Of a stretch of 40,988 nt of DNA, positions 1-10,730 are shown in pieces (the stretch's first letter is position 1; every line of letters starts with the position of its first letter). Made by a program: the position numbers and the translations under genes. This DNA comes from Amphimedon queenslandica (Eukaryota > Porifera > Demospongiae > Haplosclerida > Niphatidae), in NCBI RefSeq assembly GCF_000090795.2, contig NW_003546591.1, positions 28,201-69,188 of the forward strand. The letters are read 5' to 3'. The notes under the pieces are model-generated. The model made no database searches. It was not told the DNA's origin and was given only the letters and a program-made list of their open reading frames with translations.

Positions 1-1042
1 AATACTTTTATAAGCAAGAGTAGGCATTGAGATGGCCTAGCATTTAGAGCAATAATTTTCCCACTATCTTTTTCAATGGCACATGATTTGGGCTCTTCCT
101 AATAATTCAAACTTCAATAAGAAATATCCAATTTCTACACCAACAAATAAATAAAACTGTTTAATTGAGCCAAGAGCTATGCCTAATGCTAGACCCAAAT
201 ATATTAGTGTTACATGACAACACTGACTGTATTGCAGTAACTGTTGGTTGTTAAATATAAACAAAATAGAATGGAAAGAACTTGTAAGTTTTATAATATA
301 ATTGTGGTGAACCTGAGTGAGTCCTATAGTACGAGACCACTGCGATCTGCCTATCTGTACGTGTGCATCGCTCCTCGAAGATAATACTTAGTACAGTACA
401 ACTGGTCAGTATAGACATGTGCGTATGATAAAGAAATAAAAGATTAATTGGATTATTGCAACTCTACTTGTACCAAGGCATAGGACTAAATTTAAGACCC
501 TGATAAAGAAGGCTGTTTATGGAGGCAAATGAATGCAAACCTCAGAAGGCAAGGAACACTTTTAAAATAGAGTTTATGAAGCCAATTCTGACAATCATTC
601 ATAATCAATATGACATTAAATTTTTTACTTATTTCCAGCACTAAGAGCATACCAAAAATTGCCAGTTGTATCAAAACCTATTGAAGTCTTAAGCTACATG
701 TGAGTGATAGCTGTCATCTTCATTTCAATGCCACTTATATTCTGTAAAGGTGGCGAATTTTAGCTACTATGAGTCTAATAGCTGCTAATTGGTTTGCCAA
801 TTAGATATGAGACACAGTTGATCCCATGCAGTGATGCATAACCAGGAGACCATAATATTTTAGGTATTAAAGTCTACTTTTAACAGTTTTTTCTATTTCT
901 GAAAACAATGTTGACTGGATTGAGACACAAAATGATTGCTCTAGCTATGTCTTTTTGTTATTTTTGTATCAGTAAGGCTAAAATAACTGTCACATGATTT
1001 TGATAGGAACTATAGTCACAGATTCCCTGCTGTTGAAATAAA
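1..1042. other. 5' flank of the transporter gene; no gene recognised
   Basis: No convincing coding region or RNA gene was found. About 457-765 is one member of a diverged direct repeat whose partner lies at about 3376-3695 (listed separately). The stretch just before the ATG at 1043 is AT-rich and probably holds the transporter's promoter and 5' UTR, but I see no clear TATA or initiator element. Confidence 0.5.
457..765 (+). repeat. Diverged direct repeat, copy 1 (upstream of transporter)
   Basis: Shares long colinear stretches with 3376-3695, for example 'acttgtaccaaggc', 'cctgataaagaag', 'gtatcaaaacctattga' and 'cacttatattctgtaaa', with scattered substitutions and small indels. Both copies contain a pyrimidine tract followed by 'ttatttycagcactaagar', which resembles a splice acceptor plus exon start, so the unit may derive from the 3' end of an old gene. 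The copies bracket the transporter gene in the same orientation. Confidence 0.7.
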
Positions 1043-2749
1043 ATGGATCCTGTCTCTCCAGAAAGATGGAGGTCATTATCCTCTTCTTCAATTGCAAGTA
1101 AAAGGAAGTACAAACCTTTCAACTGCTTCAGTAACTACTGTAAGGAATTAAAGTCTCGTTCATTGAGTTTACCATCAATCCTCCTACTGATTTATGTTAT
1201 ACCAATGGCAATTAGTTACGCATTTTTTGAAATAACTTTTAGAAATTTATCCCGTGACCCTTCCAACCAATGTGGACCTATTGACTCTGGTAGCATTACA
1301 GTCTTTTATAATGTTGGAATTATAGTAGGAAATGCTATATTTCTTTTTGCTCCTTTCTGTGGTTGGTTGTCAGATACTAAAATTGGTAGGGATAATGCTG
1401 TTTCTATCAGTCTATGGCTTGGTTGGATAGGCACTCTATTATTTGCCATAGGATGCTGTTTGCAATATAATTCATGTGGTACAACTGCTCTGATAGGAAG
1501 ATATGTATTTTTTAGTATAGCTTTTGTATTCATGTTAGTCTCATTGTCACTCCTATATACTAATATATTACCATATGGTATAGATCAGTTGATGAATGAA
1601 TCTACTGTCAAGATAAGAGCATTCATTCACTGGTACTGGCTGTGCCTTTATAGTGGCTACATATTTTCAGTTGTATCGGATGAGCTCATTGTTTCAGTTG
1701 TGGCTTTTGTTTTCTTTTCTTTTTCTCTTTGTCTTCATTTTCTCTTTAAGCATCGTTTTGAGCACATACCTATTCCTAATCCTTATAAAATTGTATTTAA
1801 AGTATTGAAGTTTTCTCTCACAACTAGTGGCACTAGAAGACAGCATCGTAGTGCATTCACATACTGGGGAGAGGAGCCCAGTAGAATGGATCTTGCTAAG
1901 GAGAGGTATGGTGGTTGTTTCTCTCATGAAGAAGTGGAAAATGTCAAAACTTTCCTACGTATTGCTGTTGTTTTGGCCACCTTTTTTCCCCTTTATATTT
2001 CCATTGTTCCGTTCTTAAATAGTTCTTCAAAGTTTGTTGCTCAGTTTAAAGATGGTTACGAAGGTTTGCAAGGAAATGCTAAAAATGTTGTTTGGATTTT
2101 TGGCAAATTTTCTCCATTTTTTCTGATAGTCCCTTTGTTTGAACTGGTTATTTTACCTCTCTTTCCTAAATTGGAATATTTTATAATTAATCCATTAAGA
2201 GGACTTGGTTTGGCTAGTGTTATTTTTATTTTATCAATTATTAGCTTTTTTCTCATTGACTTGATTGGAAGACATGTTAGCGATGTGTCTGAAATGCCTT
2301 GCTTTTTCATTTGGGAATCAGTTGAGAAAACAATTCAGATTTCCTATTGGATACTACTCATACCATCAGTATTAGCTGGTGTATCATTATTTCTCTCTTA
2401 TACATGTATGCTTGAGTTTCTGTGTAGCCAGTCTCCTTTTGGTATGCATGGAATGATCATTGGACTGTTCTGGTTTATGCATGGTATATACATTGACATT
2501 GGTTCAGGCATTTTATTAATAGTTTATTATCACCCTATACACTCAGTCTCATTTATGTCATGTACCTCTTGGCTCTCTGTAATATTTGGTATAATTGCTG
2601 TTATTGGATTAGTGGTGTATGTATTAATAGCTCGATGGTATGTCAATAGGGTCAGGGATACTGATCTTGGTCTACGTGCAGCAGTAGAGGAACACTGGGA
2701 AAAGAGACTGATGGCAGGGAATGCCATAAATAACACTAAGAGTACATAA
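1043..2749 (+). CDS. SLC15/POT-family peptide transporter-like protein (MFS)
   Basis: A single uninterrupted 568-aa frame encodes a polytopic membrane protein with about 12 hydrophobic segments, the first at roughly residues 43-63. What I see: an MFS motif-A-like loop between the second and third segments (GWLSDTKIGRDNAV, residues 107-120), a POT-type segment HWYWLCLYSG (196-205), a long central cytoplasmic loop with RSAFTYWGEE and KERYGGCFSHEEVE (about 269-300), and PLFELVILPLFPKLEYF in the seventh or eighth segment. These match the order of landmarks in proton-coupled oligopeptide transporters (SLC15A4/PTR2 type). The first-helix ExxER proton-coupling motif is not intact; the segment reads AFFEITFRN. 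Coupling or substrate may therefore differ, or the protein may be a non-canonical homologue. The ATG at 1043 follows an A-rich stretch, and no better upstream start exists. Family assignment is good; substrate is unknown. Confidence 0.72.
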   Translation: MDPVSPERWRSLSSSSIASKRKYKPFNCFSNYCKELKSRSLSLPSILLLIYVIPMAISYAFFEITFRNLSRDPSNQCGPIDSGSITVFYNVGIIVGNAIFLFAPFCGWLSDTKIGRDNAVSISLWLGWIGTLLFAIGCCLQYNSCGTTALIGRYVFFSIAFVFMLVSLSLLYTNILPYGIDQLMNESTVKIRAFIHWYWLCLYSGYIFSVVSDELIVSVVAFVFFSFSLCLHFLFKHRFEHIPIPNPYKIVFKVLKFSLTTSGTRRQHRSAFTYWGEEPSRMDLAKERYGGCFSHEEVENVKTFLRIAVVLATFFPLYISIVPFLNSSSKFVAQFKDGYEGLQGNAKNVVWIFGKFSPFFLIVPLFELVILPLFPKLEYFIINPLRGLGLASVIFILSIISFFLIDLIGRHVSDVSEMPCFFIWESVEKTIQISYWILLIPSVLAGVSLFLSYTCMLEFLCSQSPFGMHGMIIGLFWFMHGIYIDIGSGILLIVYYHPIHSVSFMSCTSWLSVIFGIIAVIGLVVYVLIARWYVNRVRDTDLGLRAAVEEHWEKRLMAGNAINNTKST

Positions 2750-3000
2750 TATTATGTACTCTTGATAACACTGATACAAGAGATGTATTTGTTTCAAACT
2801 TTTGATAGTTTTTGTTAATTTTTTGTAATTTGTTAGTCTTTTCTAATAATGGGAATGTGAGGATAATTTTCTCATGCACATGCCTAGAATATTTATTCAT
2901 CAAAAACTCAACAGGATGTAAACCAATATTTAATATAGCAATTTCCATTGTCTCAGTTATTTCTAGCTGGTATTGTGGACACTGCAACTGCATGGTCTTA

Positions 3001-3180
3001 AGGCCTTTTCACACTGGCAAAAGTGTAATGCACATTAATTGTGTTCACACTAGAGTGGTTTCAAATTGATGTGAAGTGATGCGCTTCAGTCAATGTAAAC
3101 CAATGGCAACAGAACACAAAATGATACATAATTCAGCTGCTAGTGTGAGCAAGATCAACTGTGCCAGTGTGAAAAGGCCT
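3001..3180. mobile_element. PIF/Harbinger-type MITE (180 bp, 19-bp perfect TIRs, TTA target duplication)
   Basis: The left end AGGCCTTTTCACACTGGCA is repeated exactly, inverted, at the right end (3162-3180). The element is flanked by TTA at 2998-3000 and TTA at 3181-3183. A 3-bp TTA/TWA duplication with such termini is the hallmark of PIF/Harbinger elements. At 180 bp it has no coding capacity and is non-autonomous. Superfamily assignment is inferred from the target duplication; the terminal structure is directly visible. Confidence 0.85.
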
Positions 3181-3375
3181 TTACTTTTACTCATTAGTAA
3201 AGCTGTACAGTGAAAATGATCCTTCATCAATATTGTATGATACTTGGAAGGAATGATGTGCTATCAAGCTTAAATATTTCATTGGTCGTTGTTTAATGCA
3301 TGGTTGTATGATTGCAATTATTAGCCTTATATAAAGTAATGAATAATTATTTGAACATTGAATTTTGAACGATGT

Positions 3376-3695
3376 TACAACTCCACTTGTACCAAGGCTA
3401 GATGACTATAAATTTAAAATCCTGATAAAGAAGACTGTATAGGAAGATAAATGAATGCCAATCCCAGAAGGAAAGTAACACTTTTAAAAACTATCTTTAC
3501 CAAACCATCCTGAAAAATCCGGCATTCATAAGTAATACAACATTAAATTTTCACTTATTTTCAGCACTAAGAACTTACCAAGGATTGCCAGCTGTATCAA
3601 AACCTATTGAGGAAAGTCTTAGGCTGCATGTGAGTGATAGCTTTCATCTTTGTTTCAATGGCACTTATATTCTGTAAAAGTGGCAAAAGGAATTT
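3376..3695 (+). repeat. Diverged direct repeat, copy 2 (downstream of transporter)
   Basis: Partner of 457-765, in the same orientation and colinear throughout. Relative to copy 1 it has, for example, a 4-nt insertion in 'cctattgaggaaagtctta'. This keeps a short open frame (reading LRTYQGLPAVSKPIEESLR) that is interrupted sooner in copy 1. It may be a remnant of a coding exon, but I cannot assign it to a family. Confidence 0.7.
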
Positions 3696-3969
3696 TAGCT
3701 TTTGTGAGTGCTACTTGCTTTGCCGGAAGCATTTTTGAACTTATATAAATGTGATATAAACTGTAGAAAATGATCATTTTTTGTTCTAAAAATGTGGTAC
3801 TCGCTAATTAATTTAGCCTTATTATCATGTGTATTATATTAGTAAAACAATAAAGAGAAGCCACACTGGTCAGTATAGGAATGTTAATATTATTCATAGT
3901 TGCACTATAATAACTGAAATTTAATCACATGACATTAATTGTCATACTCCACTATTACTTTTTCTGTCA

Positions 3970-6044
3970 ATGGCAGCCAAGTTTTCTTCATCTTCTCCTG
4001 GTCTCCTCAAACTAGAAGAAGAGCTCACCTGTCCTGTCTGTCTTCAACAATATGCCAACCCTAAGACTTTACCTTGTCTACATTCATTCTGTCAGCTCTG
4101 TCTGGAGGGATTACCACTGATAAGAAGAATGAGACCTATTACCTCTCTTGTCCTACTTGTCGTCATTGTACAGAGTTACCAGAAGAAGGTGTAGGAGCCT
4201 TCCCTGTAGCATTTACTCTCAACAATTTTAAGGAAACACTTTCTTCAATCAAGAAAACAGCACGTTCGTTTGATCCTCAAAAAGCTGCCTGCAATGATCA
4301 TGGAAAGTCATTAGAGTTCTTCTGTGAAACATGTGATACAGTAATCTGTTCCCACTTCTCAGTTCTTAATCACAAGCAACACGAGTATGACTTAATCACC
4401 GAATTTTTATATACCAAACATTGTCAAGATCTAGGAGGTTCTCTTGAGCCAGTAAAAAGGAAAATTGAAGCACTCAAAAGAATCCTGTCTGCTCTAGCAG
4501 AGAGAGAGGGTGAGATCAGAGAGAGAGGAGAAGGAGTCTTAGAAGAAATACATGAAATGGCAGAGGAAATGATGAATGTTCTTCGTCAGTCAGAGAGGAC
4601 ACTGACTGAGCAGGCAAAGAGGGTTATTGACCTTAGGCTAAAGGTGCTGTCAGATCAAATCAAATCAGCAGAAAAGAGTTTGAAATTTTTGGAGAATGTT
4701 AAGAATTATGTGGAACAGAGTCTGAAAAAAGATACTCATCAACAAGTCTTGGGGTCTAAGAAACAGATGCTGGAGCGAATGAGTGAAGTTACTGCACAGG
4801 TCAATGTGGAGGAGTTGATTCCTAGAGAAAAGTCTGACTTTGCATTTATTAAAAATATTGAATCACTACACAGCATTAGTAATATTGGCAATATCATTTC
4901 TGGTGCTGACCTAAACCAGTTCATGGTAAAGAAGACTGGCTATTATAACCATCCACCAGAAGAAAAGAAATTTTCATTTTCATTCTCCATTAAGGCACCA
5001 GGTTCATCTCCTTTGTCTGTTCCCCTCTCTTCTCTCAGGTGTAGTCTAGTACCAGTTTGTAATCATGATGAACCCACAGATATAATCACCACCAGCACTG
5101 ATCCTGGAGTATATAGGATACAGTGTAGCCCTTCAACCAGTGGTACTCATACTTTAAAAGTACAAGTATACAACGTGCAACTTGAGGACACCTCAGTAGC
5201 CATCCCTATCAACCCTTACCTTGATAATGTTGCTCCAGTAAATGCAATAAGTAAATTTTATCGACCCTGGGGTGTAGCCGTTAGTGATACTAACCATGTT
5301 ATAATAACTGAATGGAAAGGTGACTTTGTAGTAATGCTGGATATCGAAAAAATGAAGATCCAGTATTTTAGACAAAGTGGCAATTTGTTTTTCTGTGCTC
5401 CACGAGGTGTGGCCATTACTTCAGACAAAACTATATTCTTGTCTGATAATCACAGGATTCACTTGATGAATGAGGTTGGGGAGAATATAGCATTTGTTGA
5501 TATGAATGGCAGCAAGCAATTGCAGTTCATTAATCCTGCTGGTATAGCCATTTCTCCTGTAACAGGACAGGTTTATATTGCTGATTATGGTAATCATCGT
5601 ATACAAGTCTTGACTCCTAATCTAACCTTCTCTTTTTTGTTTGGTAGTGAAGGATCAGCTAGTGGACAGTTTCAGTATCCATGTGACATTGCCATTGACA
5701 GTCAAGGTTTAGTGTATGTTGCTGATAGTTGTAATCATCGAATTCAAAAGTTTTCTTCAGATGGAAAGTTTGTGGGTCAGTTTGGTGCTAAAGGATCTGG
5801 TCCTGGACAGCTTGATACGCCAGTAGGTATAACAATAGACACTGCAGCTACTGGTCTAGTGTATGTTAGTGAATATCGCAATAATCGAATTTCGATCCTC
5901 ACTAGTGATGGTGTATTTTTAAAATATTTTGGAAGTGAAGGGAGTGATATTCATCAGTTTAAAGGCCCGAAAGGATTAACATTTGACAAAGATGGATTTT
6001 TGTATGTTTGTGATGATAACAATCAACGTATTGTTATTTATTAG
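3970..6044 (+). pseudogene. TRIM-A: RING-Bbox-coiled coil-filamin-NHL protein with a frameshift in the RING
   Basis: Homologous throughout to the three downstream TRIM genes. The first frame begins at ATG 3970 (MAAKFSSSS) and encodes the first RING half, with CPVC and CLHSFCQLC. It then loses phase at 4119/4120: the paralogues have 'ccactggataag' but this copy has 'ccactgataag', one G fewer. The remaining frame runs open to 6044 and contains the second RING cysteine pair (CPTC), B-box, coiled coil, filamin-like repeat and about six NHL blades. A second change is in the B-box, where the CSHCSV of TRIM-B is CSHFSV, losing a zinc ligand. No intron signals surround the break. It may be a recently disabled gene, or the missing base may be an assembly error; the intact downstream frame favours either a very recent lesion or an error. 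An internal start at 4074 would give a protein lacking a RING. Confidence 0.75.
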
Positions 6045-6879
6045 TTTTAAAAATATTTCCTTTAGTAAAACTATAATAATAAACTACCAGTGTTGAGAAG
6101 GAGAGGGAGAAGTAATGTATTATTACAATCAACATAAGGAATTGTTTATAAGTGCTATTGTAAGTATGCCAGTGTGCTAGATATTATGTACATCCACTCA
6201 GGCTGTATTGGCAGCATCACCTGCATGAGCACTAATTTGACTGCACCTTCATTATAATTAAGAAATAGTAACCATTTAAAATTCATGGTGTTCCTTCCAA
6301 TGGTCATTGAGGTAGTCTTGATCATCAGTTTTGCCATTGCCTTCGGTTTTGCTTCAGCCATTTTCATCAAAATTTTTCTCAAAGTATTTTTTAAAGTAAC
6401 ATCAAGGGCTACATGGTTTTTGGCTAAATTTTGAAGGAGCCTCAAAATTTCTAGAAATCTAATTTTTGAATAGAGTCTGCTAGACTTGATACATAACATG
6501 ACCATTTTATACATTTAATATTTGGATTTTTGATAAAACATCAAAGGCTATCCTGTAATTTTTTCTAATTAACCTTCCTGCTTTTCTGTTATCTTTCTCT
6601 CTTTCCCTTCACTCCTAAGATTCAATCAGTTGATGTGAATGAGTTATAGACACCTTTAGCATTACCTGCTCCACATGTACATGTAGTATGTACCTTTTAT
6701 AGTCAAATAGCCTAAAACTGAAGGTATGTTATACAAGGGAAAGGAAGGAGAATATTTATAGTTAAATGAATTTTTTGTGAAGAGGTATAGGCAATGGTGG
6801 GTGGACTAGGTAGAGGCTGGCTATGATCATTTTAAATACGAGCCAACTTTGAAATTAAGGAAAGGCTATTGAAAGGCTT

Positions 6880-7720
6880 AAATATTTCAAGTTATGGCCA
6901 TTTTTTAAAATTGACCAATTTCTGAAAAATACCCAAGACTATAGCCCATGTTTTTTTCCAAAAAACAGCTCCGAAATCTTAAATATTTCAAGTTATGGCC
7001 ATTTTTTTTAAATTGGCCAATTTCTGAAAAATACCCAAGCCCATGTTTTTTTTCCAAAAAACAGCTCCAAAATCATTCCCAATTTTTATTACATTTTCTA
7101 ACACATTTTGATGTCCTTATGCTATGTAAAAAGTTTGAGATGATTCCGACTTAATTTCTTCAAGTTATGTCCATTTTTTAAATTGGCCAATTTCTGAAAA
7201 ATACCCAAGGCTATAGCCCATGCTTTTTTCCAAAAAACGGCTCTGAAGTCATCCCCAGTTTTTATTACATTTTCTGATACATATTGATGTCCTTATGCTA
7301 TGTAAAAAGTTTGAGCTGATTCCGATTTTAATTTTTCAAGTTATGGCCATTTTTTAAAATTGGCCAATTTCTGAAAAATAATCAAGGCTATAGCCCATGC
7401 TTTTTTCCAAAAAACGGCTCCGAAATCACCCCCAATTGTTATTACATTTTCTGATACATATTGATGTCCTTATGCTTTGTAAAAAGTTTGAGCCAATTCC
7501 GACTTAAATTTTTCAAGTTATGGCCATTTTTTAAAATTGGCCAATTTCAGAAAAATACCCAAGGCTATAGCCCATGCTTTTTTCCAAAAAACGACTCCAA
7601 AATCACTCCCAATTTTTATTACATTTTCTGATACATATTGATGTCCTTATGCTTTGTAAAAAGTTTGAGCCGATTCCGACTTAAATTTTTCAAGTTATGG
7701 CCATTTTTTTAATGAGCCAA
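6880..7720 (+). repeat. Tandem satellite, ~177-bp unit, about five copies
   Basis: The phrase 'ttcaagttatggccattttt' recurs with starts near 6886, 6987, 7159, 7335, 7512 and 7689. The spacings are 101 (a shortened first unit) and then 172, 176, 177 and 177. Each full unit continues with a 'cttttttccaaaaaac' block, an 'acattttctgatacatattgatgtcctt' block (partly degenerate in the first unit) and 'gtaaaaagtttgag'. Units are highly similar, which implies recent amplification. Diverged relatives in inverted orientation occur at about 15850-16110 and about 24776-24845. Confidence 0.88.
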
Positions 7721-8977
7721 TTTCTAAAGAATATACCTACTTTTTTTGTTTTTCTGATATAAATTTTGTGTTTATATGTTGTTTCATCTTTTTTTTATTT
7801 TTGTGTTTTAGTATATCTCTGGTAAAACAGTTTATTGATGACACAAATTTGACCTGAAGATTTTGGCTGAATTTTAATGTCAGTCTTACAATGGTAAGGA
7901 GTACTCAAGTTTATTAGGTAGTTCATACTTGCATTGTTTTTGTACAAGTAATTTATCAGAAGTAAGCACAATATGTATTGCAAAGTAACAGCATTAATTT
8001 TTAACTTTTAGGCTCATGCATACATTTATTTGAGCTGGTACAAGTATTTTACCATCACAATACTACCATTTCTGTTGATTTGAATCTCTTAATTGGTACA
8101 GTTGAAAAGAGGTGCACAGATGAAGCTAACTATTAGTTTTGAGCTTTATCTTTATTGCAGTGATCAACGCAATTGAGCAATCTCAGAATATGAGAGCAAT
8201 GGGGAGGTACAGCTTATTAATAATAGTACATACCTGTAATAATAATAATTATTAATTTACTTTGTAGTGGGTCATCTTAACAAAGGGAATAAATATTTAT
8301 TTACCAAATCATGGTGACTGTTTAGATTGAAGTCATTTGAGGGAGTGCAGGTTAAATTTGAGTGCCTGAGTCAGCTTAATTGTTTTGAAGGATTATGGCT
8401 TCTCCTTTGTGTTCTTGTCACTGTCCTAAGGCTTTCAAAGAGATTTCAAGAGAAAAATTAATGCATCACTTAACAGCTAATGCCTATCATATAATTGTGC
8501 CATGTCTTTCTGGAAGGTACATACATGTACTTGTGTTTATAGTGTAGTTTCACTTCACTTTGTATGTCAATTTTTAGTATCCACAGATCACAGGATGAGT
8601 AGCGCTTTCAAATAAAGAACAAAGCTGTTACTGAAGTATGTGTAGTTTAGTATCAATAATTAATAATTACTGAGTTTTGCTACTAGTAAAAGCTGACGAG
8701 GTCAATTTCATGATTTATCAGCTAACGATAAGTAGCTATAGCAACCACTTCATGATTACATCAGTGGGTGTGGTTTTTAACACCTACTGTGTCGGAGTGA
8801 TGTGACAATGACTGTACAAGACTTTGTTATTTTTATGTAATTTTGTGAGTTTAAAAATTTTGATTTTTACCCATTCAATTTTATAGAACTCATTTTTCTG
8901 AAAGACAATGTCTGATTACTGGTTATAATTTAGCCCAATTCCTGTGGGCATTCTTCAGTATCATTAGTAAGTTTATA

Positions 8978-9305
8978 CCGTATAGCCAGAAAATTTGGCG
9001 GTCTAAAACTTTGGCGGTTTTGCATCAAAACTGCCTAAATATAATATTGGCGGTCATTTAATTTGGCGGTTTACTATCTTGTCTTTTCTTTAAGCACACT
9101 CAGCTCTTCTTTAGCTGCTCCTTGGCAGTCCTTGCCCACAGTCTTGACTCTGTGACTGAAATAGTGAGAAATACTGCCATTTTTTAGTATAATTAACCCG
9201 CCAATAATAATTGCAATTATTATTGGCGGTTATAATATTGGCGGTTTTATTTGGAACTGCCAATCCGCCAAATTTAATTCTCCGTCAAATTTTCCGGCTA
9301 TACCG
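8978..9305. mobile_element. TA-flanked MITE (328 bp, 24-bp TIRs)
   Basis: The left end begins CCGTATAGCCAGAAAATTTG and the inverted right end begins CGGTATAGCCGGAAAATTTG, with 3 mismatches over 24 bp. It is flanked by TA at 8976-8977 and TA at 9306-9307. The interior is rich in 'ggcggt' and its complement (subterminal repeats) and has no coding frame. TA target duplication suggests Tc1/mariner or a similar superfamily. The termini resemble those of the 189-bp element at 35915-36103. Confidence 0.8.
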
Positions 9306-9629
9306 TATCATTGTTACTATGTTTAAATACTGACAATGCACTATATGACCTGTCTAATTGTGCACACTAGAATAATAAGAAAACTGTAAATTCCTGTCAT
9401 AATGCATTGCGTTTATACACGCTATTGTATGCTGATGTGTCGTCTAATAAGCTCACATAGCTCCAATACATTGTTTACTGTACATGTTTTAAGTTACTGT
9501 ACATGTTTAAAGTTTACTGTACATGTTTTAAGTGCCTATGCATTATACATGTAGTAAGATGCTTGTAGTCCCACTAAGACTTTGAGTTGTACACAAATCT
9601 CTTTGTTGTTTGGTTGCTACTAATGATAC

Positions 9630-9680
9630 TAATAATAATAATAATAATAGTAATAATAATAATTACTAATAATAGTTAAA
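9630..9680 (+). repeat. AAT-rich microsatellite
   Basis: An imperfect run of (AAT)n with occasional 'tag' and 'tac' interruptions. Simple sequence, no further function seen. Confidence 0.8.
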
Positions 9681-10539
9681 TGCCCACTTTTCATGTAGAG
9701 TGTTAGCCACACTTGCCTATTATTATAAAAACTTCTTTACTGTAATGAGTTAGAGAGAGCAAAGAGAAGTGATACAGGCTAAAGAAGCAAAAAGAATTGG
9801 GCTCAGCAGTTGACCTCAAAGAAGAATAGGATTATTAGTCAAGGATAAAACCATCTTGGCAACCGAAGGCAGGTCAACTTATAGCAAATTCTAAGTTTCT
9901 TTTTTCCAAATTAGAACGAGTCAGTGGCTGGGTTAGGGCTTAGCTAGCTCAAGCAACAAACTGAAATCCTTTGAGGCAGAGCTACTGACCTCCTATAGCA
10001 ACCTCAACAATACTGTATTGAGAGGCGTCAGCGACAAGACACTAATGTCAGTCTAATTTATTTTGACTGGACAAGCTTTTTATAGATAATTTATTATTAT
10101 TATCATTTGTATTCTCTTCAGCTCTTAAAAATAGATAATTCATTATTAAACTTGGCCATTGTATTCCAGGGCTAGTGTTATTTTAGCTGTCATAACTGGG
10201 GCAAATTCTTGAGAGTAGTATACAGGTACACAGAATTAGCCAGATAAGCACTATACTGACAGATACAATTTAATAAGTATCTTACTTTTATAAGTTAGAG
10301 GTCCATTTTAACATCAATATTCCCATTGTCATATTTCTATCATTGATCAGTAATTGCCTTCACTGATTATTGAGTAATTTCTCATAATATCAAAATCCAC
10401 ACTATAAACCAGCCTCTGGGACAATGAATACATTTGCACTATGTACTACTAGTATTACGTAGTAGAGTTTATTGTACTACATTTGTTACTACTGGTTCAT
10501 AGTGTTGTCTGTCATGTGAGGAATGTAATAATGGTAGGT

Positions 10540-10547
10540 TATATAAA
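10540..10547 (+). promoter_or_regulatory. Candidate TATA box upstream of TRIM-B
   Basis: TATATAAA lies about 185 bp before the TRIM-B ATG at 10731. About 30 bp further down is a pyrimidine-rich stretch (about 10575-10610) that could hold the initiation site. This is a consensus match only, with no proof of use. Confidence 0.3.
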
Positions 10548-10730
10548 CATTTAGAATAATCCAGCAAGTCATCAGGTATCTCTTTCTTCTCTCTCTGTCA
10601 CTGTTCAGTATTTTTCTCAGTTTATTATTAATTTTAATAGTTTGCTCTAAGACTATCTTCATTTATTATTTTCTACCTTTATCTCTCTTACTTTTTGCTC
10701 TTGTGTATTCAATACATACTTTTCCTTAAA

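Larger units (their letters stand above)
2750..3969. other. Spacer between transporter and TRIM-A; holds a MITE and a repeat
   Basis: No coding gene is supported. The stretch contains the 180-bp element at 3001-3180 and repeat copy 2 at about 3376-3695. The remainder is AT-rich and presumably holds the transporter 3' UTR and the promoter of the TRIM gene starting at 3970. Short frames near 2736-3069 overlap the MITE and show no protein-like features. Confidence 0.5.
6045..10730. other. 4.7-kb spacer without a recognised gene; satellite, MITE and simple repeats
   Basis: Contains the ~177-bp tandem repeat (about 6880-7720), a 328-bp TA-flanked MITE (8978-9305), a short triplicate motif (about 9474-9532) and an AAT microsatellite (about 9630-9680). 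A 119-aa minus frame at 6155-6514 and a hydrophobic plus-strand stretch overlapping it show no family match. A possible small exon at 8395-8516 is described under findings. The last ~200 bp are probably the TRIM-B promoter and 5' UTR. Confidence 0.5.

Noticed and set aside
300..370. Possible tRNA-like stretch ('gagtcctatagtacgagacc')
   Set aside because: I could not form a cloverleaf with A and B boxes at proper spacing.
4074..4194. Translation of TRIM-A from the in-frame ATG at 4074 as the normal start
   Set aside because: That start lies out of frame inside the RING-coding sequence and exists only because of the 1-nt difference. Paralogues start at the position equivalent to 3970.
6155..6514. 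A 119-aa minus frame, and a hydrophobic plus-strand stretch overlapping it
   Set aside because: Neither has a recognisable domain, a paralogue in the window, or supporting splice signals. The plus-strand stretch is interrupted by stops on both sides. It may be a fragment of an old membrane-protein gene, but this cannot be shown.
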